Of a DNA stretch of 9,764 bases, positions 1 through 7,400 are shown one piece after another. Source of the stretch: Acidobacteriota bacterium (GTDB lineage: Bacteria > Acidobacteriota > Terriglobia > Terriglobales > Acidobacteriaceae). Under the pieces are notes generated by a model, which searched no databases, was not told the origin of the DNA, and was given only the letters and a program-made list of their open reading frames with translations. The translations under genes were made by a program, and so were the position numbers. Positions within the stretch are counted from its first letter, which is position 1; every line of letters starts with the position of its first letter. The stretch is from contig JAJXUS010000043.1 in NCBI GenBank assembly GCA_021782675.1, positions 1 through 9,764 of the forward strand, read 5' to 3'.

Positions 1-1
1 T

Positions 2-3000
2 CCGATCTCGCGTGCCATGCACGGGCAGGGCATCACAACGGGAAATATCACCGGAAATGTTGTTGACGCCCAGGGCGCTGTGGTCAGCGGCGCGACGGTC
101 AGCGCCAAAGATGTTGCGCGCGGCGCCGTGATCACCACGATCAGCCGGCCGAACGGCTCCTTTGCTTTTTCCGATATTCCGATCGGCACCTACAATATCC
201 ATGTGACGGCGAGCGGCTTCCAGCCGCTGGATTTGACGGGTGTGCTGGTCACCGTTGGAAACACGGCCAATCTGAACGCGTTGAAGCTGTCCGTGGGGAC
301 GACTGTCACCTCCGTGATGGTCCACGACGCGAACCAGGTACAGCTCAATACCGTCAACGCGCAGGTTTCGACGGTATTTACGCCTGTGGAGCTGGAGCAA
401 TTGCCACTGGCGAACTCCTTTGACACGGTCGCACTATTGTCACCAGGAACTGCCCGCACGCTTCAGAACAACTTCTCCAATTCCAACGGGCCGGGATTCT
501 CGAGCAATGGGCAGCGCGGCCGTGCCAACAACTTTGAGATTGACGGACAGTCGAACAATGACAATTCCGTGGCTGGCCCCGCGATCTTCTTCGGCAACCA
601 GGATGCGCTGAGCGGCATTCAGGTGATTACCAACCAGTTTGGCGCGCAGTATGGCCGGAACATGGGATCGGTGGTCAACTACCAGACCAAGAGCGGCACC
701 AACCAGTTTCACGGGTCGGTCTTTGAGTTTTACACGGGGTCGTGGCTGAGTGCGTTGTCGCAACAATATAAGAGCCCTGTCTTTGGTTTCTGCCCACCGG
801 GCGTCAGCCCATCCACCGGATGTACGCCAGTTACCAATCCCCGCTTAGTGGACAACCGCTGGGGTGCAACGCTGGGTGGGCCGATCCTGCATGACCGGCT
901 GTGGTTCTTTGGCAGCGGCTACTGGGTCCACACGTATACCGGCGTCATTCCGTCGTCATCGGGCAGCCTGTTTACGCCAACTCCGGCTGGTCTGAGCACA
1001 CTGGCGGGCCTGTATCCCGGGGCGCCTTCAGTGAGTGTTCTCAAGAACTTTGGACCCTATTCGATTACTACAGGCAATCCAATGCCGGTTAATTCTCAGG
1101 CCAGCACGGTCCCTGTGACGCTTCCCAATGGCACAACGGCATCGATTCCTGTTGCACCGATCACCCGGACCGTAGCTGCACCCTATACCGATCGGGAGTA
1201 TTCGGGCCGTCTGGACTGGCAGCCGGAGAATAACGACAGGCTTTTTGGGCGCTTTTATTTCCAGCAAAATCTTGCTGCGGGACTGGGCAGCTCCACAAAT
1301 ATCGCCCAGGGAGCCTGGTATACCGTTCCTGATACGAACTATCTGGTGGGCGGCAACTGGACGCACACTTTCTCCCCGCGATGGGTCAACTCTCTGACCT
1401 ATGGATTCCAGGAAGAGAAGCTGGACTTTGAGGGCGGCGGCGAACCGACCTGCACGGTAACCAATCTGACGGCCTGTACGGCCAACCTGGCATTTAACGG
1501 CTCAGAAAGCGACCTGGGCTTTGGTGAGCAGACCAACCTGCCGCAGGGCCGCACCGTCAAGGTGAACCAGATTCAGGACAATGTGACCTTCAGCACGGGC
1601 CGCAATACCATTCTGTTCGGCGGTGAGGTCGATTTGCAGAACTCCCCGAACATTTTTCTGCCTGACTACAACGGAGCCTATTCGTACGCCAGCCTGAATA
1701 ATTTTGTGAACGATTCCGGCGCTTTCGTGACTCTGGCAAATGGCAACCCGGTCATTCCTTTCAAAGAAAATGATCTGTTTCTGTACTTTGAGGATGACTG
1801 GAAGCCGATCGACACCCTCACGCTCAACATGGGCCTGCGCTGGGAACGCTACGGGATGGCCATTAACGAGCTGCACAAGTCGACGGTGGCGCAGCAGACC
1901 GGGCCCAATCCCTTCTGGGATACGTCGCTTCCTCTAAGTCTGACGACGCAGCCGTCGATCCCCACGCCGGAAAAGAACTTTGAGCCGCGGCTGGGATTTA
2001 ACTGGAACCCGGAGATGATGAGCCGCCGGTTGTCGGTGCAGGGCGGATTTGCGATCAACTTCGATCCCATCTTCTACAATCCGTTCCTGAATGTCGCGAC
2101 CGCGGCCCCGGATGTCTTTGCTGCCAGCTACTCCTCCACAGGTCCGGCGCTCCCGTCGAACGGCGTGTTCACCGGCGCGGCGGTCCGGGCCGCGCAGCTT
2201 CCTAATCTGCCCACGGGAGGGGATCCTGGGTTCGACACAATCAGTTCTGTCTCGGCCAACTTTCACAACCCGTACACCGAGAGCTATCGCCTTGGCGTGC
2301 AGTATCAGATCAAGCCGACTTCACTGGCGGTGGTGAGCTATAACGGCAACCATCAGGTGGGGAATTTCCAGAACATCAACGCGAATCCGAACCTGGCGCC
2401 GGTCGCGGCAGCATTCCCGAACTTTGTCAGCCCCAGCTCGCTGTGCTCCACGCCCAACACGCCCGGAACGTACGATCCGACCGGCGGGCTGCAGCCTGCG
2501 GCGCGGCCGGACTGCAGCCGCAGCATTGTGAACACCACAACCAACACAGCGTTTGCCTTGTACAACGGGCTACAACTGCAGTTCCAGAAGCGGACGGCGA
2601 ATGGATTTACGTTCGTCGCGAACTACACCTACAGCCGCACGATTGATAATGCCAGTGAAATTTACTCGACGTTCGGCGGCGGCAACACGCTGGCCTATGC
2701 ACAGAATCCCCTGAACATTGACCAGGGCGAGCGGGCGCTGAGTGGCATATCGCTGACCCACGTCGCGGCGATCGACCTGGTGTATGAGCTTCCTTTCTTC
2801 GCCAACCAGTCCAACTGGAAGAGCAAGCTGCTGGGAGGATTCACGACCAGCGCTATCTGGACGGCGAACAGCGGCGAACCCTACACGCCCGTTCAGCCGT
2901 CTCTCTTTGTCAATCCAGTATCCGGGAACGTTGAAACCAGCTTCTGCGACCTCGGGTTTGAGAACGCTGAAATCGGGGCCGACAACTGCCGGATGGTGCT

Positions 3001-3457
3001 CTCCAATCCCAAGGCGCCGCTTTCCAGCGTGGCCTATAACGCCGGTGGGGGCGTGTACTACCAGTACGGCACGGGAGCAGAGCAGGGAACCACGCCGGTG
3101 CCGGTCAACCCGTCCAGCGTCCGCTGGATTGTAGATAACCAGAATGAGGCCTTGACACTCGGCAATCCGTACCCCGGCGTGAGCCGCAACATTCTGCGCG
3201 GCGACATGTTCAACGAGCTGGATGCCAGCGTCTATAAGCAGACGCAGCTTTCGCACGGTGTAACGCTGACCATTCAGATGAACGTCTACAACGTGACGAA
3301 CTACAACTTCCTGAACACTCCGAATCCCTACCTGGGCGCCTACTCTGCGACCGGCACGCAGGGATTTTTGACGAACAGCTTTAACAATTCGGCGGGTACG
3401 ACCTTTTCGTCGCAGGGCAACCGGCAGGTGCAGTTGGAAGGGCACGTTACCTTCTAG
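2..3457 (+). CDS. TonB-dependent receptor, Oar-like, with N-terminal carboxypeptidase-regulatory-like domain (5' partial)
   Basis: Large outer-membrane beta-barrel receptor of the Oar/CarboxypepD_reg type that is greatly expanded in Acidobacteria; its ligand cannot be told from sequence. Numbering from the ATG at 17 (1146 residues): residues about 8-95 form a beta-sandwich carboxypeptidase-regulatory-like domain (NITGNVVDAQGAVVSGATV, then PNGSFAFSDIPIGTYNIHVTA). About 105-235 is the plug-like region, with ELEQLP, GQRGRANNFEIDG and QFGAQYGRNMGSVVNYQTKSG. The rest is the barrel, rich in aromatic and Asn/Thr/Ser residues, with barrel-type motifs such as NYTYSRTIDNA. The chain ends in a terminal Phe (LEGHVTF), as expected of a protein inserted by BAM. 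No signal peptide is visible: the frame is open to the left edge and the regulatory domain begins almost at once, so the true start and export signal lie upstream and the ATG at 17 is only an internal Met. All eight cysteines form four local pairs. Family assignment is firm; substrate is unknown. Confidence 0.93.
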   Translation, partial: PISRAMHGQGITTGNITGNVVDAQGAVVSGATVSAKDVARGAVITTISRPNGSFAFSDIPIGTYNIHVTASGFQPLDLTGVLVTVGNTANLNALKLSVGTTVTSVMVHDANQVQLNTVNAQVSTVFTPVELEQLPLANSFDTVALLSPGTARTLQNNFSNSNGPGFSSNGQRGRANNFEIDGQSNNDNSVAGPAIFFGNQDALSGIQVITNQFGAQYGRNMGSVVNYQTKSGTNQFHGSVFEFYTGSWLSALSQQYKSPVFGFCPPGVSPSTGCTPVTNPRLVDNRWGATLGGPILHDRLWFFGSGYWVHTYTGVIPSSSGSLFTPTPAGLSTLAGLYPGAPSVSVLKNFGPYSITTGNPMPVNSQASTVPVTLPNGTTASIPVAPITRTVAAPYTDREYSGRLDWQPENNDRLFGRFYFQQNLAAGLGSSTNIAQGAWYTVPDTNYLVGGNWTHTFSPRWVNSLTYGFQEEKLDFEGGGEPTCTVTNLTACTANLAFNGSESDLGFGEQTNLPQGRTVKVNQIQDNVTFSTGRNTILFGGEVDLQNSPNIFLPDYNGAYSYASLNNFVNDSGAFVTLANGNPVIPFKENDLFLYFEDDWKPIDTLTLNMGLRWERYGMAINELHKSTVAQQTGPNPFWDTSLPLSLTTQPSIPTPEKNFEPRLGFNWNPEMMSRRLSVQGGFAINFDPIFYNPFLNVATAAPDVFAASYSSTGPALPSNGVFTGAAVRAAQLPNLPTGGDPGFDTISSVSANFHNPYTESYRLGVQYQIKPTSLAVVSYNGNHQVGNFQNINANPNLAPVAAAFPNFVSPSSLCSTPNTPGTYDPTGGLQPAARPDCSRSIVNTTTNTAFALYNGLQLQFQKRTANGFTFVANYTYSRTIDNASEIYSTFGGGNTLAYAQNPLNIDQGERALSGISLTHVAAIDLVYELPFFANQSNWKSKLLGGFTTSAIWTANSGEPYTPVQPSLFVNPVSGNVETSFCDLGFENAEIGADNCRMVLSNPKAPLSSVAYNAGGGVYYQYGTGAEQGTTPVPVNPSSVRWIVDNQNEALTLGNPYPGVSRNILRGDMFNELDASVYKQTQLSHGVTLTIQMNVYNVTNYNFLNTPNPYLGAYSATGTQGFLTNSFNNSAGTTFSSQGNRQVQLEGHVTF

Positions 3458-3498
3458 GGCGCTCTTTACAACTGCATAAATGCCATTGCATCACCTGT

Positions 3499-3576
3499 GT
3501 CATTCTGAGCGTCGCGAAGTCTTCCGTCTAGCAGACAAAGGGCAATGCCCAGATTCTTCGCTTCGCTCAGAATGAC
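3499..3576. repeat. Imperfect inverted-repeat (REP/MITE-like) intergenic element
   Basis: Two 21-base arms, 3499-3519 and 3556-3576, are reverse complements with two mismatches: 13 bases starting GTCATTCTGAGCG match, then 2 mismatches, then 6 matches (GCGAAG). The 36-base middle can form two smaller hairpins: GTCT/AGAC at 3526-3536 and GGGCA/TGCCC at 3540-3550. From memory, the GTCATTCTGAGCG...GCGAAGAATCT motif is a common dispersed intergenic palindrome in Acidobacteria genomes; I could not check this. No flanking direct repeat is visible. It could act as a transcript 3' end or stabilising hairpin for the receptor mRNA, but there is no T-tract. Confidence 0.7.
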
Positions 3577-3644
3577 GAACTCCTGCATCGCCTTATGTCA
3601 CGGGACGCGGGAGCGGGAATCCAAAATCCACGTCGGCGCGCGGC

Positions 3645-3676
3645 GGGGTTAGGGCGGGTAAAGGGCAGTGCGGGGG
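3645..3676 (+). other. G-quadruplex-type motif
   Basis: The plus strand carries five G tracts with short loops: GGGG, loop TTA, GGG, loop C, GGG, loop TAAA, GGG, loop CAGTGC, GGGGG. This meets the usual rule of four runs of at least three Gs with loops of 1-7 bases, with one spare tract. It lies 36 bases beyond the stop of the minus-strand cold-shock gene. The G-rich strand is the sense strand for any transcript reading through from the receptor gene. Formation in the cell is unproven. Confidence 0.5.
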
Positions 3677-3712
3677 CCGCCGTTGTGGCCACTACCCAAG
3701 AATCTGCGAGGC

Positions 3713-3919
3713 TTACTGGTTTCGCGTGACGTTCAGGGCGTTCAGGCCTTTAGGGCCCTGCTGGCACTCGAAGTCGACCGAGTCACCCTCGTTGAGGGTG
3801 CGGAAGCCCTTTTCCTGAATGGCTGAGAAATGAACGAAAACATCTTCGCCGGTCGAGCGCTGGATGAAGCCGTAACCCTTGGCTCCGTTAAACCACTTCA
3901 CAACACCACGTTCGTTCAC
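3713..3919 (-). CDS. Cold-shock domain protein (CspA family)
   Basis: A 68-residue single-domain protein of the usual CspA length, an OB fold that binds single-stranded RNA and DNA and acts as an RNA chaperone or antiterminator in the cytoplasm. Both nucleic-acid-binding motifs are present: RNP1 as KGYGFI at residues 14-19 and RNP2 as VFVHF at 27-31. The N-terminal GVVKWFN (5-11) and the middle segment [13 protein letters not shown] are also typical. The start is a GTG (3917-3919) preceded at a 7-base gap by AGGA within AAAGGA (complement of 3927-3932), a good ribosome binding site; no in-frame ATG fits. The gene stands alone, divergent from the YihY gene and convergent with the receptor gene. 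The csp family usually has several paralogues, so I assign no symbol. Whether it is cold-induced cannot be read from sequence. Confidence 0.95.
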   Translation of the reverse strand: MNERGVVKWFNGAKGYGFIQRSTGEDVFVHFSAIQEKGFRTLNEGDSVDFECQQGPKGLNALNVTRNQ

Positions 3920-3940
3920 AACTGATTCCTTTCACCTATG

Positions 3941-3974
3941 GTTCCCCGCGGCGCGGAGAAGCGCTGCCGGGAAC
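3941..3974 (-). promoter_or_regulatory. Possible stem-loop in the cold-shock gene 5' leader
   Basis: An inverted repeat with perfect outer arms GTTCCC (3941-3946) and GGGAAC (3969-3974) encloses a GC-rich interior that can pair further, for example GCGC 3951-3954 with GCGC 3961-3964. It lies about 21 bases upstream of the GTG start of the cold-shock gene, just beyond its ribosome binding site. If the transcript starts further upstream, this would be a leader hairpin. Cold-shock genes often have structured leaders, but this one shows no match I can name. Confidence 0.35.
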
Positions 3975-4157
3975 GTGCTGCCAAAACTGCAAAATAGCCG
4001 TCCGGAAAACTGATCTGCGCCCGCACAACGCGTCGAAATCCATTGAAATGTATGCGCAAATCTGGCACTGTTATGACACGAATCGCATCCAAACGCAAGA
4101 ATTTTCTATCGGGCAGGCCGCTTGCACAGACACGCGGTGGCGCGCCCGGAGGTAGTA

Positions 4158-4190
4158 ATGGTCCCTCCCCGTTTGTGGATTCCATGCTGA
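4158..4190 (+). CDS. Putative 10-codon leader ORF (MVPPRLWIPC) overlapping the YihY start
   Basis: A GGAGG ribosome binding site at 4148-4152 sits 5 bases before the ATG at 4158, which is out of frame with the YihY gene. The ORF encodes MVPPRLWIPC and stops at TGA 4188-4190. The likely YihY start ATG (4184-4186) lies inside its last codons, in the arrangement ATGCTGA. The ATG at 4184 has no good ribosome binding site of its own, so the short ORF could deliver ribosomes by termination and reinitiation. The alternative is that the strong site is coincidental and YihY starts further upstream. Confidence 0.4.
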   Translation: MVPPRLWIPC

Positions 4191-5119
4191 CGATCCGGCC
4201 TGAAGCGGCGGCGGGCGGCCCCGTTGCCGCAGAAGAGGTGGCGGAAGAGCCGTCGCTGGTAGCCCTGGCCCGCTATCTGATGCGGACCGAGGTGCATACC
4301 TACGCCTTCAGCGTGGCCGCGAACGCCATCCTGTCCCTGTTTCCGTTTATTGTGCTGATGCTGACGATTGCGCACCGGCTCCTGCGCTCCCCGCGCATGG
4401 TCGATGTGATCCGCACCATGCTGCGCGCGCTGCTGCCGACCGGGCAGGATTTTGTGGTGCGCAACATGGTCTACCTGGTCTATTCGCATAAGCAGGTGGC
4501 AGTGCTTTCGCTGGTGATGCTGCTGGTCTCCTCCACCGGCGTGTTTCTGCCGCTGGAGGTGGCACTGAATCAGGTATGGGGCGTGAAGCAGAATCGCTCC
4601 TATCTGAGGAACCAATTGATATCGCTGGGATTGGCATTTCTGGTGGGGGTGCTGGCCCTGATATCCATTGCTGTTTCCGCCTCGCAGGATCAGATTCTCC
4701 GGCTGGTCTTCTTCGGGCATGTGGGTTCGCCGGCGTTCCGAATGGTGCAGGGCAGCCTGTTGAAAGTTCTTGGCGTGATTGCCAGCGTGGCGATTTTCTT
4801 TTTTATCTACTGGATTTTGCCCAACCGCAAGGTGCGGGTCTGGAGCGTGCTGCCGGCGGCCATCGTTACGGGTCTGCTGTGGGAGGGCGCGAAGGTGGCG
4901 TACATCGCCGCGCTGCCGTGGCTGGATCTGCAATCGGTGTACGGGCCGTTTTCAATCTCGGTCGGACTGATGTTGTGGGCATTTCTTTCCGGCCTCATCC
5001 TTTTGGCGGGTGCGCATTTTTCCGCCAGCCGCTGTCTGCGGAAGGATGCGGCGCGAGCCCGCGCGGCACGCGAGAATGAAGCAGCTGAGGCCGGAGCCCG
5101 GCATCGCTTCAGCGCATAA
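4184..5119 (+). CDS. YihY/virulence factor BrkB family integral membrane protein
   Basis: Inner-membrane protein of the YihY/BrkB (UPF0761) family, whose molecular role is not settled; the old ribonuclease BN label for this family is obsolete. From the ATG at 4184 it has 311 residues, near the family's usual 280-320. Six hydrophobic helices are visible at about residues 43-63, 104-127, 144-165, 191-212, 219-243 and 257-282. The family's hallmark tail region is present: YWILPNRKV (209-217), then G-LLWEGAK (230-237), then VYGPFSISVGLMLWAFLSGLI (252-272). The last helix reads LAGAH where I would expect GAE. The C-terminal 30 residues are Ala/Arg/Glu-rich and likely cytoplasmic. The frame is open upstream to a TTG at 4043 and an ATG at 4052 (355-358 residues), but that extension is basic, low in hydrophobicity and lacks a ribosome binding site. 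The start is therefore uncertain. It is the first gene of a probable cluster with the phosphatase 73 bases downstream. Confidence 0.88.
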   Translation: MLTIRPEAAAGGPVAAEEVAEEPSLVALARYLMRTEVHTYAFSVAANAILSLFPFIVLMLTIAHRLLRSPRMVDVIRTMLRALLPTGQDFVVRNMVYLVYSHKQVAVLSLVMLLVSSTGVFLPLEVALNQVWGVKQNRSYLRNQLISLGLAFLVGVLALISIAVSASQDQILRLVFFGHVGSPAFRMVQGSLLKVLGVIASVAIFFFIYWILPNRKVRVWSVLPAAIVTGLLWEGAKVAYIAALPWLDLQSVYGPFSISVGLMLWAFLSGLILLAGAHFSASRCLRKDAARARAARENEAAEAGARHRFSA

Positions 5120-5120
5120 A

Positions 5121-5183
5121 GCCTCAACGTCACCCGTTCATACGAGCCGCAGGCTGCGGAGTGCACTTGTTACACTCTGAGGC
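5121..5183 (+). promoter_or_regulatory. Foldable leader that can hide the phosphatase ribosome binding site
   Basis: GCCTCA at 5121-5126, directly after the YihY stop codon, is complementary to TGAGGC at 5178-5183, which contains the GAGG ribosome binding site of the phosphatase gene. Inside this outer stem lie a CCGCA/TGCGG hairpin with a 3-base loop (5147-5159) and a weaker AGTG/CACT hairpin (5160-5176), giving a small three-way junction. A ribosome finishing the YihY gene would cover the 5' arm and free the site, so translational coupling is possible. No known riboswitch is recognised. Confidence 0.35.
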
Positions 5184-5192
5184 GACGGCTCC

Positions 5193-7376
5193 ATGCAGAA
5201 ATCCTGGGCACTGATACGACGACGAGCAGCAGTTTTCGTGCGGCGGGAGACCGCTGGTGGCAAACTGCGCCGCTTCGCCTTCTGGTCCCTTTGCACCGCG
5301 CTGGCGCTGTTTTTTCTGCGGCTGATTCCGGGCGTGGCGCATGCGATCGGCATGGCTCCGTGGCTCGCGGCGATGGTCTGGGCTGTCGCCAGCCTGCCAC
5401 GCCTGTTTCGATGGATGCGATGGCGGCTGCTGTGGCGGCTGCGCAACCGGCTGTTCGTTACATACCTGCTTGTGGGCGTGACGCCTGTCGTACTTTTCAC
5501 GCTGCTGGGAGCGGTGGCGGCCTACGTGCTGTTTGGGCAGTTCGCCAACTTCGCGGCCACCTCCGAGATTGAAACTCAGCTTGCGCAGCTGGCCACGAAC
5601 AACCAGGCGCTGGCGCTGCATTATCAGGAGATGCTGACTGCATCTCCCAAAAGCCTCAAGACAGCAGGTGGAAATCCGGCACCCCTGCCGCCCGAAGCGC
5701 GCGCCATGGAGCGGATTCCTGGTCTACGGATGGGCCTGTTTGTGGACGGCGTTCGCTGGCCGGTGGATTTTCCCGGTCACAATCTTCCCGGCGCCGCCAC
5801 ACCGCCCCGCTGGGTCCGTGGAGACTTCAGCGGCCTGGTGCTGGAAGATGACCGCATATCCTTTCGCACTTTGACGCGGGAAAGCAGTGGTCCTTATTCA
5901 CTGGTCGTGGTGACAAGTCTGCCTCTCGATGAGCATTTTCTGGCTCAGGCGGCCAATGGGCTGGGCCGCATTTCGTTGCTTTCAAAGGTGCAGATCGCAC
6001 CGGTGGCGAAGGGCACTCTGACGCCGGAGACTGGCGGCGTCGTGATCGGCGGCCCTGCGAAGAGGGACCGCGATGGCTACGGAGAAACCCACTACAACGC
6101 CAACGACCTGGGAACGGTGAGTGGCGGTGTTCTGCCGAGGGGCGCCAGCCCATTCGATATCCAGATCAATTTTCCGACGACGCTGGACACGACCGAGTGG
6201 CGCACCGGCCGAAAGATTGCAGTGATTGCAATGGTCACCTCGCGGCCCTCCCTGCTTTATGACCGGCTCTTCCGGCAGTCGCTGCTGATCGGCGGCGGCA
6301 TCCGTTCGGCCCTTATTCTGACGGCGATCCTGTTCGCGTGCTTTGAGCTGCTGGCAATCTTTTTCGCCTGGCGGCTGGGCCGGACCATCACCGGGTCCGT
6401 GGCGTCGATGTACCAGGCAACGCGGGAGGTGGACCAGGGACGTTTCGATTTCCGCATTTCCGTCACGCGGCAGGATCAACTGGCAGCGCTCAGCCTGTCA
6501 TTCAACACGATGTCGGCGTCTGTGGCGCGGCTGCTGAATGAGCAGAAGGAGAAGGAGCGGCTGCAGAGCGAGCTGGCGATTGCGCAGGAGGTGCAGTCGA
6601 ACCTGTTCCCGCCATGCGATGTGCGGCTGGGCGGGCTGGAACTGCACGGACTGTGCCGCCCGGCGCGGACGGTGAGCGGCGACTACTATGACTTTCTGGT
6701 TTTGGACGAAACCTCCGTCAGCTTTGCGCTCGGGGACATCAGCGGCAAGGGAATCTCGGCTGCGCTTCTAATGGCGAGCCTGCATTCCGCCGTAAGGGCC
6801 TATCGCTTTGCCGGGGAGGACATTCTGGCCAATGCAGGCGGGGATGCTGGGCGGATCGCCGCAGCGGACGAGATTTCGGCGTCAATTTTCGCCTCTCCGG
6901 GAATGCTTATGGGGCTGCTGAACCGGCATATTTATCGCAGCACAACGCCGGAAAAGTACGCGACACTTTTTCTGGGACACTACGATACGACGACGCGGGT
7001 TTTGCGCTATTCCAATGGCGGCCAGTTGCCGCCGCTGGTGATGCGCGGCGATGGCAGCGTGGAACGGCTGGACCGCGGCGGCTCGGTTGTGGGGCTGATG
7101 GATAACATGGAGTACGAGGAGGGCGCCGTGACGCTGGCGGCGGGAGATCTGCTGGTGGCGTATAGCGACGGCGTGACAGAACCGGAGAACGAGTATGGAG
7201 AGTTTGGTGAAGAGCGGCTGGTAAGCCTGGCAAGGGGTACAAACGGGCTGCGGCTGGAGGAGATTACCCGGCGCGTGACGGCGGCACTGGAGGATTGGAT
7301 TGGCGCCGAGGAGCAGCCCGACGACATTACGCTGGTGCTGGCGCGCCAGCACGAAACACGTCCTACGGACGGCTGA
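5193..7376 (+). CDS. Membrane-bound HAMP-SpoIIE/PP2C protein serine/threonine phosphatase (RsbU-like)
   Basis: Sensor phosphatase of 727 residues, probably acting on a phosphorylated anti-sigma-factor antagonist or similar protein as RsbU and SpoIIE do; no such partner gene is in the window. Hydrophobic segments are seen at about residues 29-67 (one or two helices), 86-114 and 366-394. A roughly 250-residue extracytoplasmic region (115-360) has no fold I recognise and may be the sensor. A HAMP linker follows (about 395-447, including the FNTM motif), then a helical coiled coil (EQKEKERLQSELAIAQEVQS, 450-469) ending in the typical LFPP, then the phosphatase domain to about 718. Metal-binding motifs are intact: GDYYD (496-500), GDISGKG (514-520, Asp515), YSDGVTE (657-663, Asp659) and PDDIT (709-713). 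The stretch after HSAVRAYRF (about 541-570) looks slightly longer than usual. The start ATG has GAGG 10 bases upstream. The DinB-like gene follows 24 bases after the stop, suggesting one transcript. Confidence 0.93.
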   Translation: MQKSWALIRRRAAVFVRRETAGGKLRRFAFWSLCTALALFFLRLIPGVAHAIGMAPWLAAMVWAVASLPRLFRWMRWRLLWRLRNRLFVTYLLVGVTPVVLFTLLGAVAAYVLFGQFANFAATSEIETQLAQLATNNQALALHYQEMLTASPKSLKTAGGNPAPLPPEARAMERIPGLRMGLFVDGVRWPVDFPGHNLPGAATPPRWVRGDFSGLVLEDDRISFRTLTRESSGPYSLVVVTSLPLDEHFLAQAANGLGRISLLSKVQIAPVAKGTLTPETGGVVIGGPAKRDRDGYGETHYNANDLGTVSGGVLPRGASPFDIQINFPTTLDTTEWRTGRKIAVIAMVTSRPSLLYDRLFRQSLLIGGGIRSALILTAILFACFELLAIFFAWRLGRTITGSVASMYQATREVDQGRFDFRISVTRQDQLAALSLSFNTMSASVARLLNEQKEKERLQSELAIAQEVQSNLFPPCDVRLGGLELHGLCRPARTVSGDYYDFLVLDETSVSFALGDISGKGISAALLMASLHSAVRAYRFAGEDILANAGGDAGRIAAADEISASIFASPGMLMGLLNRHIYRSTTPEKYATLFLGHYDTTTRVLRYSNGGQLPPLVMRGDGSVERLDRGGSVVGLMDNMEYEEGAVTLAAGDLLVAYSDGVTEPENEYGEFGEERLVSLARGTNGLRLEEITRRVTAALEDWIGAEEQPDDITLVLARQHETRPTDG

Positions 7377-7400
7377 AACGACCAAAGTTCAGGGGGAAGT

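Larger units (their letters stand above)
3458..3712. other. Convergent intergenic spacer between receptor gene and cold-shock gene
   Basis: This 255-base gap separates the 3' end of the plus-strand receptor gene from the 3' end of the minus-strand cold-shock gene. It holds an imperfect long hairpin (3499-3576) and a G-rich run (3645-3676), listed separately. I see no credible open reading frame and no classic hairpin-plus-T-run terminator on either strand. Confidence 0.6.

Noticed and set aside
2570..3445. Open frame of 291 codons antisense to the receptor gene
   Set aside because: It lies wholly opposite a well-supported coding region, its product is Arg/Val/His-rich with no recognisable domain, and it has the look of a GC-rich antisense shadow.
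3698..3707. AAGAATCTGC close to the cold-shock stop, resembling part of the palindromic element
   Set aside because: Only about nine bases match the element's arm extension, too little to call a second or partial copy.
4043..4109. Possible promoter upstream of the YihY gene (TTGAAA at 4043 with TGTTAT at 4069, or TTCTAT at 4104)
   Set aside because: The first pair has a 20-base spacer, too long for a standard promoter, and the second has no acceptable -35 box.
4106..4933. Open frame of 275 codons antisense to the YihY gene
   Set aside because: The product is dominated by Gln, His and Arg, typical of the reverse complement of hydrophobic codons; the YihY frame explains the region fully.
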